From positions 1,426,001 to 1,490,000 of the forward strand of contig CAVPWU010000002.1 of assembly GCA_963709665.1 (NCBI GenBank): DNA of 64,000 nucleotides. The letters run 5' to 3'. Made by a program: the position numbers and the translations under genes. The stretch's first letter is position 1. Every line of letters begins with the position of its first letter. This document shows positions 52,270 through 61,087 of the stretch, piece by piece. This DNA comes from DASZIT01 sp963709665. GTDB taxonomy: Bacteria > Actinomycetota > Acidimicrobiia > Acidimicrobiales > RAAP-2. A model generated the notes under the pieces. It saw only the letters and a list, made by a program, of their open reading frames with translations, was not told where the DNA came from and made no database searches.

Positions 52270-53196
52270 ATGGTGACGACTGCACCGCTGGAGGGGAAGA
52301 CCATCGTGGTGACCGGGGTGACCGGCCAGGTGGCGGAGCCGGTGGCCCTGGCGCTGACCCGCACCAACCGGGTGATCGGCGCCGCCCGCTTCCGCGACCC
52401 GAGGGCCCGTGAGCGGTTGGAGTCGGCCGGGGTGGAGTGCGTGCCCTTCGACCTGGCCGCAGGCGAGGTCGCCGGCCTGCCCATCGACGCCGAGTACGTG
52501 CTCCACTTCGCGGTGGCCAAGTCCAACAAGTGGGCGCTCGACCTCGATGCCAACAGCGGGGGCCTGGCCACCCTCATGGAGCACCATCAGGGGGCGACCG
52601 CCTTCCTCCACTGCTCGACCACCGGGGTCTACCGCCCGATGGGACACCACGTCTTCACCGAGGACGACCCGCTGGGCGACAACCACGGGGTCTGGCCGTT
52701 CCTCCGGACCTACAGCATCTGCAAGATCGCCGCCGAGACCACCGCCCGGTGGGCGGCCACCCGCTTCGGGCTCCCCACCACCATCGCCCGGCTGGCCGTC
52801 CCCTACGGCGACCGGGGCGGGTGGCCGGCCGTCCACCTCGAGATGATGCGGAACGGCAGCTTCGTCCCCGTCCACGTCGACGCCCCCAGCGTCTACCACC
52901 CCATCCACCAGGACGACATCCTCGCCCTCCTCCCCGGGCTCCTGGCCGCCGCCACCACCCCGGCCACCACCGTCAACTGGGGCGGTGACGAGGCGGTCAG
53001 CATCGAGGAGTGGTGCGGGTACCTGGCCGAGCTCACCGGCCTCGAGGCCCGGTTCGAGCCCACCGACCAGACCATCGACAGCGTGCAGATCGACCTCACC
53101 CGGATGCACCAGCTGGTGGGGACGACCACCGTCCCCTGGCGGGAGGGCATGCGCCGGATGGTGGCCGCCCGCCACCCGGAGCTGTTGCCGGCCTGA
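52270..53196 (+). CDS. NAD-dependent epimerase/dehydratase-family (extended SDR) protein
   Basis: A 308-residue extended SDR. The dinucleotide-binding glycine motif is VVTGVTGQVAEPVALAL near residue 14 (GxxGxxA), the active-site region has STTGVYRP near 120 and YSICK near 158 (Tyr/Lys pair), and LPTTIARLAVPYGDRGG marks the substrate domain. Substrate unknown; the protein lacks obvious sugar-nucleotide motifs. It stands alone, divergent from whiB. Confidence 0.88.
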   Translation: MVTTAPLEGKTIVVTGVTGQVAEPVALALTRTNRVIGAARFRDPRARERLESAGVECVPFDLAAGEVAGLPIDAEYVLHFAVAKSNKWALDLDANSGGLATLMEHHQGATAFLHCSTTGVYRPMGHHVFTEDDPLGDNHGVWPFLRTYSICKIAAETTARWAATRFGLPTTIARLAVPYGDRGGWPAVHLEMMRNGSFVPVHVDAPSVYHPIHQDDILALLPGLLAAATTPATTVNWGGDEAVSIEEWCGYLAELTGLEARFEPTDQTIDSVQIDLTRMHQLVGTTTVPWREGMRRMVAARHPELLPA

Positions 53197-53218
53197 CCCC
53201 CGGCCGGGGCGCCCGGTG

Positions 53219-53821
53219 TCAGCCGGTGGTCGTGGTGGTGCTGCTGGTCGGGACGGCGGTGATGTTCACCCCGAACTGACCGGCCTTCAGCTCGCTGCCC
53301 ACCGCCGACGAGCTGCTCCCCAGCAGGACCTGGACGGTCCATGTCGAGTTGGCCGCCTGGAAGGAGGCCCCGTCCAGGGTGACGGTGGTGGAGGTGGCCC
53401 CGGCCACCGTGGACCCGGTGGTGGGGGCGGTCACCGGGGTGGGCCCGGAGGACTGGACGTCGGTGACCGTGTAGCCGGCGTCGGTGAACTGCTTCTGGTA
53501 GGCGGTGGAGCCGGCCGCCACCGTCCCGGTCAGGGCGAAGGCGGCGTCCCAGCCGGACCCGTTGGCGTCGCTGACCCCGCCGCCGCCCAGCACGGTGGCA
53601 CCCGTCGGCGTGGGGATGTCGGAGGGGAAGCCGGCCGGCAGCTGGTGCTCGGCCGCCGAGAACTTGTGGCCGAGGATGTTGCCGCTGACCCCGTTCTTGG
53701 AGATGTGCAGCCCGCAGGCGGTCAGGGCCAGGCTGGCCACCACCACCGCCGCAGTGGCCACCGCCCTCGATCGGACCCGAGCCCCCCGGGGCCCAACCGC
53801 CCCGCCGTGTGTACCGACCAT
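53219..53821 (-). CDS. Lipoprotein of unknown function
   Basis: A 200-residue secreted lipoprotein. The signal peptide (RSRAVATAAVVVASLALTAC) ends at a lipobox Cys near residue 36. The mature part contains EHQLPAGFPSDIPTPTGATVLGGGG, a motif that recurs in actinobacterial lipoproteins, then FALTGTVAAGSTAYQKQFTDAGYTVTD and a Ser/Thr-rich end (TSSTTTTTG). No family name can be given. ATG start. Confidence 0.82.
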   Translation of the reverse strand: MVGTHGGAVGPRGARVRSRAVATAAVVVASLALTACGLHISKNGVSGNILGHKFSAAEHQLPAGFPSDIPTPTGATVLGGGGVSDANGSGWDAAFALTGTVAAGSTAYQKQFTDAGYTVTDVQSSGPTPVTAPTTGSTVAGATSTTVTLDGASFQAANSTWTVQVLLGSSSSAVGSELKAGQFGVNITAVPTSSTTTTTG

Positions 53822-53959
53822 GTCGTCCGCCTCCCCTACCGTGGCGACCCTCCCGTACCATCGGCCGGTGGGCCCTCTCCGTCGATCGGGCCGCGTCCGC
53901 CGCTGCCCGCTACCGGGGCGATGCTAGCCCCGCCCACCCCGACCGGCCGGGGACACCGG

Positions 53960-54274
53960 TCAGCCCACCACCACCTGGCCGAAGGTGCTGCACAGGCCGA
54001 AGGCCTCGATGACCACGAACGCCGCCACCAGGCCGAGGACCACCGGCACCCGCCAGCCCTTGCCCGGTCGGGCCATGGCGGCCGGCATGTACCACGACGG
54101 CAGGGTGGAGGGCAGCTGGGCCAGAAACTGATGGAGCGGCACCGCGTCGTCCTCGAGGGGGAGCGTGGGATCGGCGCCCAGGGCCAGGGCGGTGAGCTCC
54201 TCCTCGGTGAACGGCTCGTCGAGCCGGTCGTCGACCGCCGACCCCTCGGATCCGGCACGCATCGCATCGTCCAT
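53960..54274 (-). CDS. Small C-terminally anchored membrane protein
   Basis: A 104-residue protein with a soluble acidic N-terminus (EPFTEEELTALALGADPTLPLEDDAVPLHQFLAQL) and one C-terminal transmembrane helix (VPVVLGLVAAFVVIEAFGLCS near residues 76-96). The middle segment LPSWYMPAAMARPGKGWRVP is a typical membrane-proximal turn. Function unknown. It lies between the lipoprotein and the CAP-like repeat protein genes on the same strand. Confidence 0.72.
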   Translation of the reverse strand: MDDAMRAGSEGSAVDDRLDEPFTEEELTALALGADPTLPLEDDAVPLHQFLAQLPSTLPSWYMPAAMARPGKGWRVPVVLGLVAAFVVIEAFGLCSTFGQVVVG

Positions 54275-54331
54275 GGTGTGGCCCTCCCTGGTGTGGGCTC
54301 GAGCCTACCGGTCGGCCGCCCGGGCCGACCC

Positions 54332-55942
54332 TCAGGACGCCCCGGCGGCCACCGCGTCGGCCCAGGTGTAGATCTGCGGGGGGACGGGTCCGGTGGCGAG
54401 GGTGAACAGCTCGGCGTCCGACGCCCAGCCACCGGCGGCGGCCGGGTAGGCCTCGGCCGCCCCCATCAGGAGCGTCCCGCCGTACTCCGGCAGGTACTGG
54501 CTCAGTCCCAGGATGTTCTCCCGGTGACCCCAACAGTCCGACATGTTGGTGGGGACGCAGTCGAGGTTGCCGCTGTTGGGGCCGTCGTCGTACATCCAGT
54601 AGTAGTTGGAGCCGAGCGGGTTCCCGTTCTCGCCCCAGTTGGATCCCCAGGCCACCACCGACATGCCCGGTGGTGCCGCCGCCGGGGTGGGGTCGGTGGT
54701 GGCCACCGCCCCGGCCTCGGCGTCGGCGCTCAGGGTGGGGTCGAGCCCGGCGAACGGCGGCAGGCCCCGGTCCACCCGCTCGATGTCGGTGACCACGAAG
54801 AGCTGCTCGGCGGGGGTCAGGGCCCCGAAGTTGCCGGGGAGGTACATCGGCCCCAGCCCCTCGGCGGCCCGGGCGGAGTTGGTGGCCTGGAGGATCTCGT
54901 CGGTGCACGACGCCGCGTCGGTGTGGGGGTAGCAGACGGAGAGGAAGTCGGGGTCGGGGGCGATGCTGTTCGGGGGGTTGGCGGTCGGCGACGTGCCGGC
55001 GGCGCCGGTGGCCGACACCAGCGAGCCGTAGAAGGGGGCGTCGCCGAAGGCGAAGATGCCGCCGTCGGTGCCGACCATCCAGTAGCCCCGGCCGTCGGAG
55101 GTGGGTGCCATCCCCGTCACCGGGGCGGCCAGGTGGGTCCCGCCCATCGACCCCTCGAAGGCGGCGTCGCCGAAGGCGAAGATGCCGCCGTCCGCCGCCA
55201 CCAGCCAGTAGCCGTCGCCGGAGGGGGTGACGGCCAGGCCGGTCACCGGCTGGTTGAGGACCAGGCTCCCGGTCGATCCGTGGAAGGGGGCGTCGCCGAA
55301 GGCGAAGATGCCGCCGTCGGAGGCCACCAGCCAGTAGCCGTGGCCGTCCTTGGTGCTGGCCATGCCGACGATCGGCCGGTTGAGGTGCATCGAGCCGGTG
55401 GAGCCGTAGAAGGTGGCGTCCCCGAAGGCGAAGATGCCGCCGTCCGCCGCCACCAGCCAGTAGCCCCGCCCGTCGGGGGTGGGGGCCATGCCCACGATCG
55501 GCTGGTTGAGGTGGATCGCCCCGGTGGAGCCGAAGAAGGAGGCGTTGCCGTAGGAGAAGATGCCGCCGTCGGTGCCGACCTCCCAGTACCCGAGTCCGGC
55601 CGGCGTCTCCGCCATGCCGACGATGTGGGTCCCCGGGGCCAGCGAGCTCGGCGACCCGTAGTTCTTGGCGTCGCCGAAGGGCGCCACGCCGCCGGCGGTG
55701 GAGATGATCCAGTAGCCGTGCCCGTCCGAGGTGGGGACGATCTGCTGGGCGGGCGCCAGGCCGACCGCCGCCCGCTCCGGCGGGGTGGGGGTGGTCGAGG
55801 CCGAGGCCAGGGCGGGTCGGAGGCCGGGGCCGGCCCCGAGCAGCACCAGGGCCAGGGTGGCCAGGGTGGCCGCACGGAGCGCCGACCAACCCTGTCCCAG
55901 GGGTCGACCCTCACGGGTGAAGTTCCGAGCGAAAGCGGGCAT
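54332..55942 (-). CDS. Secreted repeat protein with C-terminal CAP/SCP-like domain
   Basis: A 536-residue exported protein. A signal peptide (ALRAATLATLALVLLGAG) is followed by about six propeller-like repeats with GYWLVAADGGIFAFGDATFYGSTG, the same units as in the gene at 36619. The C-terminal 200 residues form a different domain: ATNSARAAEGLGPMYLPGNFGALTPAEQLFVV, WGSNWGENGNPLGSNYYWMYDDGPNSGN and CWGHRENILGLSQYL, which resembles CAP/SCP-superfamily proteins (His/Glu cavity residues in GHRENIL). This adds a probable enzymatic or ligand-binding head to the repeat stalk. ATG at 55942 with AAGGGA upstream. Confidence 0.87.
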   Translation of the reverse strand: MPAFARNFTREGRPLGQGWSALRAATLATLALVLLGAGPGLRPALASASTTPTPPERAAVGLAPAQQIVPTSDGHGYWIISTAGGVAPFGDAKNYGSPSSLAPGTHIVGMAETPAGLGYWEVGTDGGIFSYGNASFFGSTGAIHLNQPIVGMAPTPDGRGYWLVAADGGIFAFGDATFYGSTGSMHLNRPIVGMASTKDGHGYWLVASDGGIFAFGDAPFHGSTGSLVLNQPVTGLAVTPSGDGYWLVAADGGIFAFGDAAFEGSMGGTHLAAPVTGMAPTSDGRGYWMVGTDGGIFAFGDAPFYGSLVSATGAAGTSPTANPPNSIAPDPDFLSVCYPHTDAASCTDEILQATNSARAAEGLGPMYLPGNFGALTPAEQLFVVTDIERVDRGLPPFAGLDPTLSADAEAGAVATTDPTPAAAPPGMSVVAWGSNWGENGNPLGSNYYWMYDDGPNSGNLDCVPTNMSDCWGHRENILGLSQYLPEYGGTLLMGAAEAYPAAAGGWASDAELFTLATGPVPPQIYTWADAVAAGAS

Positions 55943-56231
55943 GCCGGCAGGAATCCCTTCGCTGATGCGTTCCGATGTTGTTCTGAGGTATCGGAGCCAC
56001 GGCCGGGGAACTTGAGAACGGCCACGCTTCGTGGCGGGGGCTTGGCCGCTCGGAACCACCGGGACCAGCCCCGGGGCGCACCCGGCGAATCCACGACCGG
56101 TTGCGGGGCGAGGCGATCTGTTGCTCTACTCTCCGCTGCGGTCCCGGCGGGGCCCCCGTCGACCTGGCCACCACCGGGCCGGCGACGTCCCCGCCCCCGA
56201 TGTCCCTCCAGCCCGGAAAGGTGTGATCCGG
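55943..56231. promoter_or_regulatory. Divergent region between CAP-like repeat gene and aquaporin
   Basis: This 289-bp gap carries a perfect hairpin GCCACG-CTT-CGTGGC at 56021-56035 and further GC-rich inverted segments. It must contain promoters for both genes. A structured leader (riboswitch-like) was considered, but I could not match it to a known class. The aquaporin ribosome-binding site GGAAAGG is at the right end. Confidence 0.35.
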
Positions 56232-57050
56232 ATGCCACCCACGCAGCAGCTGCCCACCGACGGTCCGCTCGTCCGCTACGAGCAGAACGTCATCCAGCGG
56301 ATCTCGGACTTCAAGGACCCCCGTCAGGAGTGGCGTCGCCTCTTCTCGGAGCTCCTGGGTACCTTCTTTCTGGTGCTGGCGGCGGCCGGCGGGGGGATGA
56401 TGGGGCACGCCTTCCCCGGCACCATCAGCCGCAGCGCCGCGGTGGTGGCCCCGGCCATCACCGTGTTGGCCATCATCCTGTTCATGGGGAGGATCTCCGG
56501 TGCCCACCTGAACCCGGCGGTCAGCATCGCCTTCGCCCTCCGACGGGACTTCCCGTGGAGGCGGGTGCCGGGCTACATCGTCGTGCAGCTGATCGGGGCG
56601 ACGCTGGCCGCCCTGTTCCTGCACGCGGTGGTCCACGTCTCGGCCGTCTACGGGTCCAACTACCCCGCCCACGGCTACTCCGACCTGTCCGCCTTCTGGA
56701 TGGAGATGATCCTGACCGTGGGACTGGTCAGCGTGATCCTGGGCACGGCGTCGGGGGCCCAGAACGTCGGACTGTTCGGTGCGCTGGGGGTCGGCGGCTA
56801 CATCGCCCTGGCCGGACTGTGGGGCAGCCCCATCTCCGGTGCCTCCATGAACCCGGCGCGCACCTTCGGGCCCGACCTGGCCAGCACCACCTTCACCGGC
56901 TACTGGGTCTACATCGCCGGCCCGGTGGTGGGGGCCCTGGTGGCGGTGGGCATCGCCTTCGTCCTCCGGGGCCCCGGGGGCGGCAGGTCGGGGTCCTCGG
57001 CCGCCCAGGGCGACCTCTTCACCGAGACGTACGAGGCCGGGAAGTCCTGA
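56232..57050 (+). CDS. Aquaporin-family channel (MIP)
   Basis: A 272-residue major intrinsic protein with six transmembrane helices. The two half-helix NPA boxes are GAHLNPAVSIAF near residue 93 and GASMNPARTFGPDL near 205, both unmodified, and the conserved Arg after the second NPA is present. A 35-residue cytoplasmic N-terminus precedes helix 1. The combination fits a water-selective aquaporin (AqpZ-like) better than a glycerol facilitator, but the selectivity filter was not fully checked. ATG chosen for spacing to GGAAAGG. Confidence 0.9.
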   Translation: MPPTQQLPTDGPLVRYEQNVIQRISDFKDPRQEWRRLFSELLGTFFLVLAAAGGGMMGHAFPGTISRSAAVVAPAITVLAIILFMGRISGAHLNPAVSIAFALRRDFPWRRVPGYIVVQLIGATLAALFLHAVVHVSAVYGSNYPAHGYSDLSAFWMEMILTVGLVSVILGTASGAQNVGLFGALGVGGYIALAGLWGSPISGASMNPARTFGPDLASTTFTGYWVYIAGPVVGALVAVGIAFVLRGPGGGRSGSSAAQGDLFTETYEAGKS

Positions 57051-57166
57051 GCCCCCGAGGGTGGCGGATGGCGCCGGCCCCCGTCCGGAGGCCCCGGGGA
57101 TGACATGATCTCCCCGAGGCGGTGGCGATGGGCCCGGTGCGAGCCGCCGACTCGGGAGGGGGTGCC

Positions 57167-59623
57167 ATGTCGAGCCTTGGTCATCGTGGGCGGTGGAGGC
57201 ACCGCCTCCTCGCCGTGATCCTCGTGGGCATCGGCATGGTGGCGGTTCCGGCCTCGGCTGGCTCGCCGGCCGGTGCTGCCGGCTCCAGCGCCATGCAGGC
57301 GGGGGGTTCGGTCGACGAGGCCTGGCTCACCGGTGCCCACCCCGGAGATGCCATCACCCTCCTCCGGAACGGCTCGCCGGTGACCAACACCGCCAATCCC
57401 GGGACGGCCGACTCCCTCGGCTCGCTGATCATCCGGGACCTCAGTCCCGGGTCGGGCTACGCCTGGGACGACACCACCACCTCGACGACCACCCCCACCT
57501 TCGGTGTCCTCGCCCCCGGAGCCGATCCGGCCACGGACTCCGCCCTGTACACCGGTCAGGCCCTCCACCAGGGGCTCAACTACATGACGATGCGGGACGG
57601 CATCCAGCTGGCCGCCACCGTCCGCTACCCCTACGGGGTCACCTGCAGCGCCGCCGCCCCGTGCCCCACGGTGATCGAGTACTCCGGCTACGCCGTCGCC
57701 GCCCCCACCGACCCCATCCCCGGGCTCCTCTCGCAGGCCCTGCACACCCCGTGCACCGGATGCGGCGACCCCGACCTCCTGCCCGACACCGCCACCGACG
57801 TGGGCGCCGTGCTGGCCCGGGTGTCGGGATTCGCCACCGTCAGCCTCCAGATGCGTGGCACCGGGTGCTCGGGTGGAGCCTTCGACCTGTTCGGGTATCC
57901 GTCCGACTACGACGCCTACGACGCGGTGGAGGTCGTGGCCCACCAGGACTGGGTGGCCCATCACAAGGTGGGGATGGTGGGGATCAGCTACTCGGGCCTG
58001 TCTCAGCTGCCGTCGGCCGGGACCGATCCCCCCGACCTGGCCGCCATCGCCCCGATGAGCCCCACCGATGACCTGTTCTCCACCGGCTACCCCGGCGGGA
58101 TCTTCAACGACGGGTTCGCCGCCGGGTGGACCGGTGAGCGCATCGACGACGCCATGCCGGCGGCCACCCTCAGCGGTGGCTCGCTGGCGCCCCTGTCGAC
58201 CACCCCGGTGTCCGGGGTGGGGCAGCCCTGGGTCTACTACGAGATCGACGCCGAACTGGCCGCCAGCGGAGGGGCCTCGTCGACCTGTCTCGCCAACCAG
58301 GCCCTGCACGGCCAGTCGGAGAGTCTGTCGGCGCTGGTCGGACCGGCGCTGGTGGCCCCGGGGACGGGACCGGGCCGGGACCCGTCGCTCTTCGACCGCC
58401 GGTCGATGAGCGAGTGGGCGACCCACATCACGGTGCCCGTCTTCCTGTCGGGAGCCCTCCAGGACGAGCAGACCGGCCCCCAGTGGCCCGCCCTCCTGGC
58501 CGCCCTGCCGGCCACCACCCCCGTCTACGCCAACATGGTCAACGGGGGGCACATCGACGCCACCGACCCCCAGACCATCAGCCGGTGGCTCGAATTCCTC
58601 GACCTCTACGTCGCCGACAAGGTGCCGACGGCGCCGACCGCCATCGGCGCCCTCTTCCTCGACCAGTTCACCAGCTTCGCGTCGTCGACGACCGCCCAGG
58701 CCCCGCTCCCCGCCATCCGGTTCACCTCGGACCGGTCGTTGAGCGAGGCGCGTCGTCAGTTCAGCCAGCAGACCCCCTATGTCCGCGTCCTGTTCGACAA
58801 CGGCGCCGGTGCGGTCGGTGCCGGCGACCCCCAGTCGACCTACTCGGCCGACTTCACCCAGTGGCCCCCGGTCGGGCGGACCGTCACCTACTGGCTCGGC
58901 GCCCACGGCTCGCTCTCGGCGGCCGGCCGGGGGACGCCGAGCAACCGGAGTCCCTCGGGGAACGCCTCCCTCCAGCTCGACCCGGGCGTCCGGCCGGCCA
59001 CCAGCCTGCCCTCCGACGGGAACGCCTGGGCGGCCGCCCCCGACTGGGACTGGACGCCGGTGCCGCCGTCGGACGGGCTCGGCTTCCAGACGGCGCCCTT
59101 CACCACCGACACCACGATCGTCGGGCCGGCCACCCTCGACCTCTGGGTGCAGTCCGCCAGTCCGGTGGTCGACCTGCAGGCCACCGTGACCGAGGTCCGC
59201 CCCGGAGACAGCCAGGAGGAGTACGTGACGTCCGGATTCCTGCGTTCGTCCAACCAGGTCGACCTGCCGTCGTCGACCCCACTGTTCACCGTGCCGAGCT
59301 ATCTGGCCGCCGACGCCCGGCCCCTCTCGCCCACCCACACCACCGAGGTGAAGATCCCGATCGACCCCATCGCCCACACCTTCCGGGCCGGGACCGAGCT
59401 CCGGATCGTCCTGTCGGCACCGGGCGGGGACCGCCCCTCGTGGGAGTTCGCCACCATCGACGACGGCACCCAGTCGGCCGACGTGGGATTCGGCGTGGGT
59501 GCGCCCTCCGGGCTGGTCGTCGATGTCGTGCCGACGGTCACGGCGACGGCGACCCTCCCTGCCTGCGGGTCGCTGCGCGGCGAACCGTGCCGTGCGTATC
59601 AGGCCGAGTCGAACCAGACCTGA
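57167..59623 (+). CDS. Secreted CocE/NonD-type X-Pro dipeptidyl-peptidase family hydrolase
   Basis: An 818-residue exported alpha/beta-hydrolase. A signal peptide (RLLAVILVGIGMVAVPASAG) leads to a fibronectin-like N-terminal segment, then the catalytic domain: TMRDGIQLAATVRYPYG, YSGYAVAAP, QMRGTGCSGGAFDLFGYPS and the nucleophile Ser in VGMVGISYSGLSQLPSAG (about residue 273). Catalytic Asp/His lie around QDEQTGPQWPALLAALP and NGGHIDATDPQT. The C-terminal beta-sandwich (ATLDLWVQSASPVVDLQATVTEVRPG, AGTELRIVLSAPGGDRPSWEF) is that of the S15 family. It cleaves an ester, amide or peptide outside the cell; the substrate is unknown. Confidence 0.92.
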   Translation: MSSLGHRGRWRHRLLAVILVGIGMVAVPASAGSPAGAAGSSAMQAGGSVDEAWLTGAHPGDAITLLRNGSPVTNTANPGTADSLGSLIIRDLSPGSGYAWDDTTTSTTTPTFGVLAPGADPATDSALYTGQALHQGLNYMTMRDGIQLAATVRYPYGVTCSAAAPCPTVIEYSGYAVAAPTDPIPGLLSQALHTPCTGCGDPDLLPDTATDVGAVLARVSGFATVSLQMRGTGCSGGAFDLFGYPSDYDAYDAVEVVAHQDWVAHHKVGMVGISYSGLSQLPSAGTDPPDLAAIAPMSPTDDLFSTGYPGGIFNDGFAAGWTGERIDDAMPAATLSGGSLAPLSTTPVSGVGQPWVYYEIDAELAASGGASSTCLANQALHGQSESLSALVGPALVAPGTGPGRDPSLFDRRSMSEWATHITVPVFLSGALQDEQTGPQWPALLAALPATTPVYANMVNGGHIDATDPQTISRWLEFLDLYVADKVPTAPTAIGALFLDQFTSFASSTTAQAPLPAIRFTSDRSLSEARRQFSQQTPYVRVLFDNGAGAVGAGDPQSTYSADFTQWPPVGRTVTYWLGAHGSLSAAGRGTPSNRSPSGNASLQLDPGVRPATSLPSDGNAWAAAPDWDWTPVPPSDGLGFQTAPFTTDTTIVGPATLDLWVQSASPVVDLQATVTEVRPGDSQEEYVTSGFLRSSNQVDLPSSTPLFTVPSYLAADARPLSPTHTTEVKIPIDPIAHTFRAGTELRIVLSAPGGDRPSWEFATIDDGTQSADVGFGVGAPSGLVVDVVPTVTATATLPACGSLRGEPCRAYQAESNQT

Positions 59624-59641
59624 CCGGCCGACGCCGCCTGT

Positions 59642-59664
59642 GGGGCCATCGGTGGGAAGGCCCC
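59642..59664. terminator. Hairpin between convergent hydrolase and SDR genes
   Basis: GGGGCC (59642-59647) and GGCCCC (59659-59664) form a 6-bp stem with an 11-nt loop in the 85-bp gap between tail-to-tail genes. It could end both transcripts. Evidence is limited to position and symmetry. Confidence 0.35.
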
Positions 59665-59708
59665 GTCACCGGCCCCTCGATGCATCGGTCCGCACCTCCG
59701 GTCGGCCC

Positions 59709-60542
59709 TCAATCCGGCTGCGATGCAAGGTCCCCGTAGAAGTAGGAGGCGGTGACGCCGCCATCCATGAGGAAGTCGCTCCCGGTGATGAAGGCGCCCT
59801 CGGGTCCCATCAGCAGCGCCCCCAGGGCCCCCACCTCGTCCGGGGTGCCGCCGCGCCCGACCGGGCACCGCTCGATCATGCGCCGGTAGCCCTCGCCGCG
59901 CGGGCCGGTCAGCTCGTCCCGGGCCAGGGGGGTGAAGATGATGCCGGGACTGATGGTGTTGATCCGGGCTCCCCGCTTGCCCCAGCGCACCGCCTCGGCC
60001 ATCACCCGCAGCGAGTTCCCCCGCTTGGCCCACTGGTAGGCGAGGAGCGGGTCGGTCACCCGGTCCAGCTCGAGCCGCGGGTGCGCCAGCAGCTGGTCGG
60101 CCGGCGTGGTGGCCAGCGCGGCGTCCTGCTCGGGTGTGAGCGCACCGAGCCGATGACCGGACTGCGAGGCGATCACCACCCCGGCACCCCCCTCGGCGAT
60201 GACGTTCCCCACCTCGTCGAGGAGGACGGCGGTGCCGTAGAGGTCGACGGCCAGGATGGTGGCCGGTGACGCCTGGCTGGGCGAGACGCCGGCGGCGTGG
60301 ATCAGCCCGGTGACCGCCCCCAGCTCGACGGCGGCGGCGACCAGCGCCCGGACCGACTGCCGGGACGAGACGTCGACGGTGGCGGTGGTGACCTCGAACC
60401 CGGCGTCGCGCAGGACCTCGGCGGCGGCCTCCGCCTGCTCCGGGCGGAGGTCGGCCAGGACCACCTGCTTGCCGGCGCTCACCCGCCGGGCGATGGCCTG
60501 TCCGATCGATCCTGCCCCGACGACGATGACAACATCACTCAC
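59709..60542 (-). CDS. Short-chain dehydrogenase/reductase
   Basis: A 277-residue SDR. The cofactor motif is the shortened VVIVVGAGSIGQAIARRVSAG near residue 5 (GxGxIG), followed by LADLRPEQAEAAAEVL, a Ser in VVIASQSGHRLG near 147 and the catalytic YQWAKRGN near 185. ARINTISPGIIFTPLA and FITGSDFLMDGGVTASYFYG are typical. The insertion around residues 155-180 (PEQDAALATTPADQLLAHP) is larger than usual. A 42-bp gap separates it from the cupin, so it belongs to the operon 62122-59709. GTG start. Confidence 0.9.
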   Translation of the reverse strand: MSDVVIVVGAGSIGQAIARRVSAGKQVVLADLRPEQAEAAAEVLRDAGFEVTTATVDVSSRQSVRALVAAAVELGAVTGLIHAAGVSPSQASPATILAVDLYGTAVLLDEVGNVIAEGGAGVVIASQSGHRLGALTPEQDAALATTPADQLLAHPRLELDRVTDPLLAYQWAKRGNSLRVMAEAVRWGKRGARINTISPGIIFTPLARDELTGPRGEGYRRMIERCPVGRGGTPDEVGALGALLMGPEGAFITGSDFLMDGGVTASYFYGDLASQPD

Positions 60543-60584
60543 GGCGTGCTCCTGACTCGTGGGGCGCGGTGGAGATGGTGCTGG

Positions 60585-61016
60585 TCAGCGATCGGCACGG
60601 CCGACCTCCCCGTCCACCGGCCCGCGGTACTCGGCGTCGGTGACGTGATCCCCCCAGGTGGACTCCGGCTGATCGCGGTCACCGACCCCCTCGGTGATCG
60701 AGAGGTGGGCCATGAAGCGATCGGGTGCCGCACCGTGCCAGTGCCACTCGTCCGAGGGGGTGTAGGCGATGTCGCCGGGGCGAAGCTCGGTGATCGCCTC
60801 GCCCCGGGACTGCACCCGTCCCACGCCGTCGGTCACGTAGAGGGTCTGGCCGAGGGCGTGGGAGTGCCAGGCGGTGCGGGCACCGGGGGCGAAGCGCACC
60901 AGGTTGACCCTCACCCGCGAGGGCTCCTCACCCTGGGCGATGGAGTCCATCCAGACGTCGCCGGTGAACATCTCGGTGGGTCCCTTGCCGGTCGGCTTCC
61001 CGGGTCGCATCTCCAT
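60585..61016 (-). CDS. Cupin-domain protein
   Basis: A 143-residue single cupin. The metal-binding motif 1 reads RTAWHSHALGQTLYVTDGVGRVQ near residue 48 (two His and one Glu/Gln position) and motif 2 DIAYTPSDEWHWHGAAPDRFM near 82. Proteins with this arrangement are often annotated as (R)-mandelonitrile lyase- or TehB-like cupins, usually next to SDR and alcohol dehydrogenase genes, as here. The reaction is unknown. ATG behind AAGGAGACACGTC. Confidence 0.9.
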   Translation of the reverse strand: MEMRPGKPTGKGPTEMFTGDVWMDSIAQGEEPSRVRVNLVRFAPGARTAWHSHALGQTLYVTDGVGRVQSRGEAITELRPGDIAYTPSDEWHWHGAAPDRFMAHLSITEGVGDRDQPESTWGDHVTDAEYRGPVDGEVGRADR

Positions 61017-61087
61017 GACGTGTCTCCTTGGGTCGGTGGTGGGATTGTGGAACGTGGGGGGCGGTCGGCGGTCGGGTGTGACCCGGG

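Noticed and set aside
55943..56231. Riboswitch (c-di-AMP or c-di-GMP type) in the leader of the CAP-like repeat gene or aquaporin
   Set aside because: Some short matches and a good hairpin exist, but the conserved core sequences of those riboswitches could not be found in order.
52985..57103. A 1372-codon plus-strand open frame
   Set aside because: It runs across several well-supported minus-strand genes and the aquaporin gene in another frame; composition is that of antisense GC-rich DNA.
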